The notes beneath the pieces were generated by a model. The model saw only the letters and a list, made by a program, of their open reading frames with translations. It had not been told where the DNA came from and made no database searches. The translations under genes were made by a program, and so were the position numbers. A stretch of 35,579 nucleotides of DNA from Acidobacteriota bacterium (GTDB lineage: Bacteria; Acidobacteriota; Terriglobia; UBA7540): positions 1 to 35,579 of the forward strand of contig PMYF01000907.1 in NCBI GenBank assembly GCA_003171295.1, given 5' to 3'. The first letter of the stretch is position 1; every line of letters begins with the position of its first letter. Below are positions 15,629 to 23,250 of the stretch, one piece after another.

Positions 15629-16939
15629 TCAGACGACCAGCGCCGCCACTGGCACCGTGCTGCGTTCTCCGCCGATGACGACGATGCCGGAATCCGTCAC
15701 GTGCCATCCGCGCGCGCGGTCGGCGTCGAGATCGTAGCCGATCAGGGCGTCTTCGGCAACACGGACGTTTTTATCCAGGATGGCGCGGCGCACCTTGGCG
15801 TGGCGACCAATGTCGCAGTTGTCCATGATAACGCAACCTTCCACAAAGGCGCCGGTGTGGACGCGGACGCCGCGTCCGAGAATGGAGTTGCGCACGACAC
15901 CGCCGGATAGAATGCAACCGCCGGATACGATGCTGTCGATGGCCTCGCCGCGGCGCTGGGCCTCGTCGAAGATGAACTTGGCAGGCGGATCGGGGTAGCT
16001 GGTACTGCGCAGTGGCCACTGGCGATTGTAGAGGTTGAGCTCGGGCTTGACGGAGCGCAGGTCCATGTTGGCTTCGTAGTAGGCGTCGATGGTGCCGACA
16101 TCGCGCCAGTAGGGGATGGAGTCTTCGGGCTCGCCGGGGATGCGGTTGGCCCGAAAGTTGTAAGCATAGATGGGGGCGTTGCCGGCGAGCTTGGGCAGAA
16201 TATCCTTGCCGAAATCGTGGTGACTGCCGGGGTCATTGGCGTCGGCCTTGAGCAGATCCACAAGCGTGCGCTTGGAGAAGATGTAGTTGCCCATGGAGGC
16301 GTAGACCTGGGTGGGATCGCCGGGCATGGTCGGCGCATCGGCGTTCTTTTCGTGAAAGGCCAGGATGCGTCCGTCCTCGTTGGCCTCAATGACGCCGAAT
16401 TCGGCGGCGTGCTTTTGGGGCACGGGGATGGCGGCAACGGTCACTTCCGCGTGCCTGGCCATGTGGAAGTCGATCATGCTGGCGATGTTCATGCGGTAAA
16501 TGTGATCGCCGCCGAAGATGGCCACAACGTGCGTATCGGACTGCTGGACGAGGTTGATGTTCTGCAAGATGGCATCGGCAGTACCCTGATACCAGGTTTC
16601 GTCCTCCGAACGCATCTGTGCCGGCACGGGGATGATGAAATGGCTCTTCAGTAGTCCGCTGAACTGCCATCCCTCGCTCAGATGCTGGAGCAGCGACTGG
16701 CTGCGGAACTGGGTGAGCACGTAGATCGAGTTGATACCGGAGTTGATGAAATTGCTGAGGACAAAATCGATGATCCGGTATTTGCCTCCGAAGGGAACCG
16801 CCGGCTTGGCGCGTTCACGAGTGAGGGGAAAGAGCCGGGTTCCCTTACCGCCGGCGAGTACGACACCCAACACGCGGATGCGCAAGGCTCCTTCCCCGGC
16901 GAAGACGGGTTCTTGTTCGGGGATCTTCTTCTTCGGCAA
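15629..16939 (-). CDS. glgC: Glucose-1-phosphate adenylyltransferase (ADP-glucose pyrophosphorylase)
   Basis: This 436-residue enzyme makes ADP-glucose from ATP and glucose-1-phosphate, the first committed step of bacterial glycogen synthesis. The N-terminal nucleotidyltransferase domain starts VVLAGGKGTRLFPLTRERAK, with the GGKGTRL pyrophosphorylase loop at residues 30-36. It continues PAVPFGGKYRIIDFVLSNFI, and later GTADAILQN and the glucose-phosphate region. A left-handed beta-helix domain closes the protein (GCILSGGVVRNSILGRGVRV, then CVIMDNCDIG). The length is normal for the family. The start appears to be TTG at 16939-16937, because an AGGAG ribosome site lies 6 bases before it (16946-16950 on the minus strand) and there is no ATG nearby. 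It stands alone, with no other glg gene in the window. Regulation by sugar phosphates is a family property and cannot be judged here. Confidence 0.95.
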   Translation of the reverse strand: MPKKKIPEQEPVFAGEGALRIRVLGVVLAGGKGTRLFPLTRERAKPAVPFGGKYRIIDFVLSNFINSGINSIYVLTQFRSQSLLQHLSEGWQFSGLLKSHFIIPVPAQMRSEDETWYQGTADAILQNINLVQQSDTHVVAIFGGDHIYRMNIASMIDFHMARHAEVTVAAIPVPQKHAAEFGVIEANEDGRILAFHEKNADAPTMPGDPTQVYASMGNYIFSKRTLVDLLKADANDPGSHHDFGKDILPKLAGNAPIYAYNFRANRIPGEPEDSIPYWRDVGTIDAYYEANMDLRSVKPELNLYNRQWPLRSTSYPDPPAKFIFDEAQRRGEAIDSIVSGGCILSGGVVRNSILGRGVRVHTGAFVEGCVIMDNCDIGRHAKVRRAILDKNVRVAEDALIGYDLDADRARGWHVTDSGIVVIGGERSTVPVAALVV

Positions 16940-17472
16940 TCAGTGCTCCTGAGACAGATGTCCTACACGATTCTATCAGAGCCGAACTTCATTTTCGCAG
17001 TAAACCCCTGTGGGTAGTCAAAACTGTGTCGGACCAGGAATCGTCGCGTTGGTAAACCTTTTCATCCTGCGTGTGGTGATACAAGAGGTTAAGCATGTCG
17101 ACGGTCCGGCGTGCTTGGCCGAAGCGTTTGATTCGTCCGAGCCGTTGCTTGTGATCCACTACTCTAATTCCGAGCAGGGGACGGCGGCCCGCGCCGTAAG
17201 TAAAGACAGGAATCAAACTCACGCGTTCGTTTCCTGGAGAGTGCGCCGTGATCCAGGAGTAACCGAAGTGCTGGCGGATCCCGCGACGTCTCGGATAAGC
17301 CGACAATGTTTCCGAGTGGCGAGAAACCACGGTGCTCAGGCCGGCCCTTAGCCCGATTGCTCCAGATAGCCCAATCTGAGGCGAATCGTTGCCCCGCCTC
17401 AACTGGGCACACGCCCAGATTTTCTGCTAACGATTCAAATGCTAAGACATCTATATACCGCGAAGTCTAAGT
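16940..17472. other. Divergent intergenic region between glgC and the PadR-like gene
   Basis: This 533-base region should contain the glgC promoter (minus strand; a TAGAAT-like -10 lies near 16974) and the promoter of the PadR-like gene. Only a small hairpin (17403-17418) stands out. I found no gene with natural composition or recognisable motifs. Confidence 0.35.
17403..17418 (+). terminator. Small hairpin followed by a short T-run
   Basis: CTGGGC (17403-17408), loop ACAC, GCCCAG (17413-17418), then ATTTT. The 6-base GC-rich stem with a short T-run resembles a weak intrinsic terminator, but no gene is seen to end just before it on the plus strand, so it may be fortuitous or part of a regulator site for the downstream gene. 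Confidence 0.3.
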
Positions 17473-17949
17473 ATGCCCAAGCCCGACACTCTCCAAGGCG
17501 CGCTTGATCTACTCGTGTTGAAAATCCTCTCGCGCCGGCCGCAGTTGCACGGCACTGCCATCATGACCGTGATCCCGGGCATGTCCGACGACGTGCTTCC
17601 CGCCGAGGAGGGATCGCTCTACCCGGCGCTGCACCGGATGGAGGAAGCCGGCTGGATTCGAGCCGAATGGATCACCAAAGACACCGGGCGGCGGGCACGC
17701 CTGTATGAATTGACGGCGGCGGCCCAGAAGCAACCTGCCGCCGAAGAGTCGCGCTTTGCAAATGTGATTCGCGGCGATCGTTTGAGCCAAGAAGTCGACG
17801 AAGAGATCCAGTCGCACATCGAAGAAGCCATCGAGCAGGGCCGCGACCCGGCCGAAGCGCGGAGAGCACTCGGCTTGACGCTACGGCTACGCGAAGAGAG
17901 CCGTGATGTCCGGCTCGCCGCTTGGCTCGACTCGCTGCGCGCCGAATAG
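17473..17949 (+). pseudogene. PadR-type regulator fused to the start of an ADOP permease (deletion scar)
   Basis: Residues 1-95 are a PadR winged-helix regulator (TLQGALDLLVLKILSRRPQL; then EEGSLYPALHRMEEAGWIRA; then GRRARLYELTAAAQKQ). The protein then changes abruptly after EESRFANVIRG to RLSQEVDEEIQSHIEEAIEQ and TLRLREESRDVRLAAWLDSL. That second part is the cytoplasmic N-terminal segment of the MacB/FtsX-like orphan permeases (ADOP) that normally follow PadR genes in Acidobacteriota. The frame ends in TAG after LRAE, just where the first membrane helix should follow. I infer that a deletion joined the two genes and that the rest of the permease was lost. The PadR part lacks its normal last helix. 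It may still bind DNA, but no target transporter remains here. Confidence 0.72.
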
Positions 17950-18336
17950 ACGCCCGGTCGCGCGTGTAAACGCGCCGGTTCGTGCCCACACCCTTGCACG
18001 CGCCCGACGTAGGTGCCTTTAGACTCCTTCAGTACATTCCCCAGAATCTCTTTTGACTGCGCGCTGTGCCGACCGTACTGCTCCTTGGCAAGGCGCTTGG
18101 TTGGTAAAGGCGCTACCGGGAAAAGTGGCCGTACTCGGCATTTCGTTCCAGCCCTACCACCCGACCACTCCCGAATCGTCGCGCACCCTTCCATAACGGG
18201 TTGTGTCCGGACACGGCGTCACTCGGCCGGAACTTCGGATTGCCCATGCGGATTCGTCTTGCAAAACACAAGGCGACAAGGCAGGAGCTGTTTCCCACAA
18301 CGCCGTTTCGGGACAACAATGATCAGGAAGGATCGC
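17950..18336. other. Non-coding stretch between the PadR fusion and the IS remnant
   Basis: No permease sequence continues after the stop. A minus-strand stretch near 17990-18100 reads RLAKEQYGRHSAQSKEILGN and GTYVGRVQGCGHEPARL, which looks protein-like, but I do not recognise it and it has no intact start or neighbour. It may be another gene relic; confidence is low. Confidence 0.25.
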
Positions 18337-18723
18337 TGAACTGAACACAACTTTAGTAGGTGGCTGGGACTGTGCCCGGACAATTGCATCAGCCGCGGCA
18401 AGGTTTTGAAACGCTGAACCCGCAAGGTGGCAAACCGAGGTGCCACCGACTTATAGCTGGCAGCCCAGTGTCTGTTGCGCAGCCGGAGCACCCTGGGAGC
18501 GAATTCCCGCCGCCTTTGCGCCCGGCTGGGAGCCCCCAAAGCCATCACCGCCATGGTCCACAAACTGGCACGCCCCCTGTCTCGAATGCTGAAATACGAC
18601 TAGGCATACGTGGACAAAGGCATAGTCTATTACGAGGAACAATACCGTTAGCATCAAATTAAATGGCTCCAACAACAAGCCGCTGCCTTGAACCCCCAAC
18701 TCGTTCCTCAACTAAGGTTGTGA
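18337..18723 (+). mobile_element. IS110-family transposase C-terminal remnant with five in-frame stops
   Basis: One frame keeps the C-terminal domain of an IS110-type (DEDD) transposase: RWLGLCPDNCISRGKVLKR, then RKVANRGATDL, LAAQCLLRSRSTLGANSRRL, KAITAMVHKLARPLSRMLKY, AYVDKGIVYYEEQYR, and HQIKWLQQQAAALNPQLVPQ. The order and spacing match intact relatives. The frame is closed by TGA at 18337-18339 and 18415-18417, and by TAG at 18454-18456, 18601-18603 and 18649-18651, before the natural end at TGA 18721-18723. Several of the stops fall where relatives have Gln or Arg. The N-terminal catalytic half and the IS ends are not recognisable. This is a dead, old insertion. Confidence 0.78.
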
Positions 18724-19049
18724 GTTGAGTTTCCGGAGAGGCGAAAGGGAGCGGAAAGTGTCGGCCAGCATGTCTTTCATGACCTGCTCCGGTTTTGGCG
18801 AACGACAACCAGTTGATACTAGGCCATTCGAACCCGTTTGGATTCATTCAAAGTCGTAGCCGCCGTTGTATAATAAGCTCTATGGGGGACTGCTTCGCTT
18901 GATTGATTGAGGATGACGGGTGAGTTATCGGGCCTCTGCCTCTGGCCTCCCCCTTAGTCGACCCGACCATAATCACGCAAGCGTCCGAGAGCCGATTCGG
19001 TCAACAGACATGAGGTTGGCGGTAGCTTCGCAGGGCAAAGGAGCATGAG
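18724..19049. other. Upstream region of the TPR gene pair
   Basis: No gene is seen. The region holds a promoter-like pair (18847-18874) and, at its right end, the ribosome site AAAGGAG at 19037-19043 that serves the TTG start of the next gene. Confidence 0.4.
18847..18874 (+). promoter_or_regulatory. Promoter-like -35/-10 pair upstream of the TPR genes
   Basis: TTCAAA at 18847-18852 and a perfect TATAAT at 18869-18874 are separated by 16 bases. Transcription would start near 18881, giving a leader of about 170 bases before the TTG at 19050. The -35 is weak, the -10 is consensus. Confidence 0.4.
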
Positions 19050-20450
19050 TTGGCGAGGTCTACTAACAGACTGAAATTGCAACTCCGTCAATTTCTTCGA
19101 GGGGCAACTCTCATGCTCATCTTGATCCCCACTGCGGGCCGCACTGAATATCCTGGGGCAGCTCAAGCCGCGTACAACGACGGAGTTGCTCTTATTCGCC
19201 GAGGCGATGTGGATGGAGCCATCGCGCAGTTCCGGCTCGCCATCAAGATCGAGCCTAACTTTGCAGAAGCCAGAAATGCTTTGGGAGCAGCTTTGGGCCG
19301 TAAAGGTGACCCTGAGGGGTCCATCAAGGAATTGCAGGAGGCGTTGCGGCTCAGGCCCAGTTATGCTGAAGGATATTACAACCTAGGGGTCGCTCTCCTT
19401 GCAAAGGGCGACTTGGACGCGGCCGTTCGCCAGTTTCGTATTTCGTTACGGCTTGACCCCAAGCAATACAAAACCGATTATAACCTGGGAATAGCTCTGC
19501 GGCGACACGGGGACCTCGAAGGGGCCATTAAGGCATTTCGGTCAGCCCTGGAACTGGCTCCTGCTGATACGAATTCACGCTATGGATTGGCTCTGGCCTT
19601 TGAGAATCAAGGCCACTTTGAGGAGTCGGTTGAGGAAATTCGCAAGGTTGTCCAGGAACAACCCGGCTACGCGGAAGGTCACTATCATTTGGCGATAGGA
19701 CTGCGTAATAAGGGCCAAATCCCGGAGGCGGTCGATGAGCTACGCACAGCGCTCAAGTTGAAGCCCCATTATCCTGAGGCGCACAACATCCTGGGCCGGA
19801 TCCTGAAGGAGACCGGCGACCTGGCTGGGGCCGCTGGGGAGCTCCGCGCAGCGGTTGAGCAAGACGCCGGTTTTGCCGAGGCTCGCTATTACTTGGCCGT
19901 CGTTTTGCACCAAAGGGGTGACCTGGACGGAGCGCTCAAGGAATTTCGCGAGGCCGTGAGGCTGAATCCCGACTACCGCGAAGCCCATTTTGGAATGGGA
20001 GTCGTCTTAAGGAAGTTGGGTAAGCGGGAGGAGGCGGAGGCGGAATTCCATCAAGTGGAAGCACTGCAGGAGATTTCAACCCACTTACAAGCGGCCAAGC
20101 AGTCGAACGATTTGGGATACGATCTCTGGAGCCATGGAAAACCTGACGAAGCCTTGGCAGCCTTCCAGAAAGCCTCGGAAATGGACCCGAGTTTAGCGGA
20201 GGCGCGGTACAACATCGGTGTCCTCTTAGGCCAGAAGGGCCAATTGGCGGAAGCCAAGCGCGAGTTGCTTCAAGCCATCCACCTGCGGCCTGACTTTTCA
20301 CGTGCCTATTACAACTTGGGAGTCGTGCAGAAACGGCTGGGCGAAAATCAAGCGGCCCAGCAGGCTTTCGAGAAAGCGCGCGAGCTCGATCCCGCGCTGC
20401 TCGACGTCCCCTCCGGGTTCCTGGAAGCTCCACAACCTCATGCGCCGTGA
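19050..20450 (+). CDS. Exported TPR-repeat protein
   Basis: A 466-residue protein made almost wholly of tandem tetratricopeptide repeats. After a hydrophobic, signal-like N-terminus (LRGATLMLILIPTAGRTEYP), about eleven or twelve 34-residue units run from about residue 45 to 440. Typical units read AYNDGVALIRRGDVDGAIAQ, AEGYYNLGVALLAKGDLDAA and REAHFGMGVVLRKLGKREEA. TPR arrays form superhelices that bind proteins or peptides. There is no enzyme domain. I use the TTG at 19050 because AAAGGAG (19037-19043) is 6 bases before it; the ATG at 19045 is too close and in another frame. The second TPR gene starts 35 bases after the stop, so the two form an operon. Many Acidobacteriota genomes carry such exported TPR proteins, with unknown partners. 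The frame is intact. Confidence 0.85.
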   Translation: MARSTNRLKLQLRQFLRGATLMLILIPTAGRTEYPGAAQAAYNDGVALIRRGDVDGAIAQFRLAIKIEPNFAEARNALGAALGRKGDPEGSIKELQEALRLRPSYAEGYYNLGVALLAKGDLDAAVRQFRISLRLDPKQYKTDYNLGIALRRHGDLEGAIKAFRSALELAPADTNSRYGLALAFENQGHFEESVEEIRKVVQEQPGYAEGHYHLAIGLRNKGQIPEAVDELRTALKLKPHYPEAHNILGRILKETGDLAGAAGELRAAVEQDAGFAEARYYLAVVLHQRGDLDGALKEFREAVRLNPDYREAHFGMGVVLRKLGKREEAEAEFHQVEALQEISTHLQAAKQSNDLGYDLWSHGKPDEALAAFQKASEMDPSLAEARYNIGVLLGQKGQLAEAKRELLQAIHLRPDFSRAYYNLGVVQKRLGENQAAQQAFEKARELDPALLDVPSGFLEAPQPHAP

Positions 20451-20484
20451 AATCCGCGGCGCACCGTCATACGGGAGACACACG

Positions 20485-21672
20485 ATGTCGCAATTCGTCA
20501 GAAGCCTCCCGAAGAGCTTCGGTCTGACGCTCTTGCTCTTGTTGATTGCCTGCGCGGCTGCCAGTTCGCAGCGAGGGACTCAGACTGGCGCGCCCGAGCT
20601 GGGTCGTGTCCGAAACCTCCTTGAGAAAGGGGAGCAGGATAGCGCCATTAAAGTCTCTCGAAAAGCAATAGCGGATCCTGTCACTGATTTGAATACCCTG
20701 CTTCAGCTTGGCCAACTTCTTGCCGAACATCAAATTCTCCCAGAGGCTCGTGCTGCGTTCACTCGCGTCCTGGAAAGAACCCCCAGGTCTTTTCCGGCGG
20801 CTTACAACTTGGGTTATGCCTACTTTCAAGAAGGCAACCTGGAACAAGCCCGAAAAAGCCTGGCGCGTTCCGTGGATTTGGATCCCGCGTCCCCTCAAGC
20901 CAACCTTCTCTTGGGGATTATCCTGGTTCGTTTGGATAAGAAACACGAAGGTCTTCTTCAACTGCAAAAGACGGAGCGGCTTGATCCCCATAATGTGGAG
21001 CTTCTGAAATTGTTGGCCATGCAGTATTCCGCGGCGGGAATGCACAAAGAAGCACTGGCTTCGCTGCGTCGAGCTCTGGCAGTCGCGGGGGCGGATCAGA
21101 ACCTTTACATTTTGCTGGTGGAGAGTTACCGGCGCGCTGCTGATTTCCAAGGCGCCCTAGAGGCAGCCAGCGAGGCTATCCAGAAGTTTCCGAACTCCTC
21201 ACGCATGAACTTCCTCTTGGGAGTTCGCCTGCAAGCGCTGGGTCGCTTGCCGGAGTCACGTCAGTACTTTCAGAAGTCCGTGTCCTTGGACCCAAACTTT
21301 GCGGACGGGTATATCGCCCTAGGCGAACTGGCACGCCGATACGGAAAAAGTCAGGAAGCGGTTTCTCTCTTGCAGAAAGCCCTGGCCCTACGGCCAGACT
21401 ATCCTGATGCCCTGCTGGAACTGGCGAAGGACTACAAGGACCTCGGCGATTTCGGGAGCGCGGAGCAGGCGCTAATCGCAGCAGTTCACAAAGATCCAGA
21501 AAACCCCACCCCCCATCTCCTGCTATCCCAGATATATTCGGCGCAGAAGAACCTCGATAAAAGCGAGAAGGAGAGGCAAATCTTTCTGGAGCTGAAACAG
21601 AGAGCCGCTTCCCACCCAAGTGCGGTCAGCGGTCAGCGAGCAGGTGCTCCTGAGCCCAGCGATGACAAATGA
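20485..21672 (+). CDS. TPR-repeat lipoprotein
   Basis: A 395-residue TPR protein that follows the previous one in the same operon. The N-terminus has a signal peptide with a lipobox (LTLLLLLIAC, Cys23), so it is probably anchored to a membrane on the outer side. The rest holds about nine TPR units, for example AAYNLGYAYFQEGNLEQARK, LLKLLAMQYSAAGMHKEALA and DGYIALGELARRYGKSQEAV, and a polar tail. The ATG at 20485 has GGGAG before it. The frame is open further upstream inside the previous gene, but that stretch is a shadow. With its partner it could form a periplasmic scaffold; the binding partner is not known. The gene is convergent with the SGNH hydrolase, and a CCGCTC/GAGCGG dyad (21725-21745) lies between them. 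Confidence 0.82.
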   Translation: MSQFVRSLPKSFGLTLLLLLIACAAASSQRGTQTGAPELGRVRNLLEKGEQDSAIKVSRKAIADPVTDLNTLLQLGQLLAEHQILPEARAAFTRVLERTPRSFPAAYNLGYAYFQEGNLEQARKSLARSVDLDPASPQANLLLGIILVRLDKKHEGLLQLQKTERLDPHNVELLKLLAMQYSAAGMHKEALASLRRALAVAGADQNLYILLVESYRRAADFQGALEAASEAIQKFPNSSRMNFLLGVRLQALGRLPESRQYFQKSVSLDPNFADGYIALGELARRYGKSQEAVSLLQKALALRPDYPDALLELAKDYKDLGDFGSAEQALIAAVHKDPENPTPHLLLSQIYSAQKNLDKSEKERQIFLELKQRAASHPSAVSGQRAGAPEPSDDK

Positions 21673-21771
21673 CAGCAACAACTTTCTGCGTTGGCTAGAA
21701 GAGCAAAGTGCGGTGACTGACCCTCCGCTCGGCCCGTTTGAGCGGGATAAGCCAGGCCCTCATTCTTCTGT

Positions 21772-22668
21772 TCACCACGTCTTCATAAACGGGTCACCTG
21801 CCTTGGCTCTTGCCTTGATAGTCATGTGAGCCCAATCATTGTTGGCCACCTGGGCAAAACTCCAATTGCTGAGGCCACTGGTGTGTTGGGCTAACGCTTC
21901 AAAGATACGGTGAGCAATGACGCGGTTGCCGACCCGGTTGGCGTGGACGCCGTCATAGTGGATCAACCAATCGGCGCCGCCTTCCGCCCCCCATACATCC
22001 GCCAGGATGCAGTCAAACTCCGCCGCGAGACTGCGAATGCATTCGTTGTATTGAAGGGTGAGGGCAATACTTCCTTTGCTGATGGGGGGCCAGCTCCCGT
22101 ACCCGGTCATGTAATATACGGTGGTGAGCACGGTTACGGGATTACACGCCTTCTTCACATCGCGGATAATCGTGGCCATGTCCTCACGGAAATCCTTGAT
22201 TGCCATTCCCCCTCGCATATCATTAAGACCATAGGCCAGGATAAAGAGGTCGGGTTTGAGATCGCTCACATCGGTTTTGTATCGTTCGATTGCGCTGGGT
22301 TTGGCCGATTGCCCGTACGATGGGCTGCGAGGCGAAATTGAGTTATTGGAAATCCCCTTGTTGTGATACTCCAGCGGTTTTTCTTGAATGTCATTGATGA
22401 GTCTGACCAGCACATCCGCATACCGGTCGTGTTCTGGATTTGGCAACCAGGGCCCGCCCTCGACCGTGCTCTCGCCCAGAATCACAAGACGCTTGAAGGG
22501 TTCCTTGGCAAGGTTCCGGGGCTTCTGGAAGCGTTCTGTCTGACTTTGCGGAGATGTGGAAGGGGTCTCGGCACGCAACGCACCCTCCAGTCTTGCAGCC
22601 ACAGCCATTGAACCTCCCATGCCCACCAAACCGGCGGAAGCATTCCTCAAGAAATTCCGGCGCTTCAT
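21772..22668 (-). CDS. SGNH/GDSL hydrolase with Tat-like signal
   Basis: This 298-residue hydrolase starts with KRRNFLRNASAGLVGMGG, a twin-arginine-type signal followed by a hydrophobic stretch, so it is likely exported folded. SGNH blocks are clear: block I VILGESTVEGG with Ser67, block II Gly in YHNKGISNNS, block III AYGLND with Asn149, and block V YDGVHANRVGN with Asp239 and His242. Such enzymes hydrolyse esters of sugars or lipids. I chose ATG 22668 because AAAGGAG precedes it and the signal starts there, although the frame is open to 22737. It lies at the end of the minus-strand run containing the TonB receptor and GH20 enzyme, consistent with removing acyl groups from imported glycans, but a 582-base gap separates it from the receptor gene. 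Confidence 0.85.
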   Translation of the reverse strand: MKRRNFLRNASAGLVGMGGSMAVAARLEGALRAETPSTSPQSQTERFQKPRNLAKEPFKRLVILGESTVEGGPWLPNPEHDRYADVLVRLINDIQEKPLEYHNKGISNNSISPRSPSYGQSAKPSAIERYKTDVSDLKPDLFILAYGLNDMRGGMAIKDFREDMATIIRDVKKACNPVTVLTTVYYMTGYGSWPPISKGSIALTLQYNECIRSLAAEFDCILADVWGAEGGADWLIHYDGVHANRVGNRVIAHRIFEALAQHTSGLSNWSFAQVANNDWAHMTIKARAKAGDPFMKTW

Positions 22669-23250
22669 AATAAGCTCCTTTGTAGTTATATCTTCTGAAG
22701 TAATACTCCCAGTCACGACAAACCGGGCACTGTTCACAGGGGGGCCGCCACAGGAAGGGTGAACCTGCCCATCCTTAATAATGGCTCACCTGCGGTCGTT
22801 GGGTGACCATCGGAAGAAGCCGAGCTGGGCCGGAAGGGCGTTCGGGAATGCAGTCGGCCACACAAATGGCACGGCAACGTTCTCATACTCCGACGATTAC
22901 GCCCAGGACCAACCACCGCCCCTTGCCAGGGTGAATGAGGTGGACCTTCTCTCCAGTCCAAGTGATGGCTGCCGGTTTAGGCCACCCGCAATCTGCATGC
23001 TGCTCGTGAAGATTTAAGCGCTGCCCCCCTTACTTCGAAGGAGAGCGCACACAAGAACCCGCAAAGATGCTCCAGTCGAGATTCGCAGTGATTTGTGCTA
23101 TGCCCCACTTCTGCAAAAGTTCCTCCCCTGCGTGCATTGATCGACAGGCCCCGACGCGGTGCAAATCCGTGTTGACTGCCGGGCCATTCCCAAGCCAACA
23201 TTCCCCCCCCCAGTGGCCCGGGGAGGGATGTTGGAGACACTTTACCTTGG
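22669..23250. other. Gap between the SGNH hydrolase and TonB receptor genes
   Basis: This 582-base stretch has no gene I can support. The ribosome site of the SGNH gene lies at its left end. A minus-strand segment near 22890-22980 reads AAITWTGEKVHLIHPGKGRW, which looks protein-like but is cut by stops, so it could be a relic of a lost gene. Confidence 0.35.

Noticed and set aside
16217..16654. Long plus-strand frame inside glgC
   Set aside because: Shadow of glgC, caused by GC-rich codon use; the minus-strand product is unmistakable.
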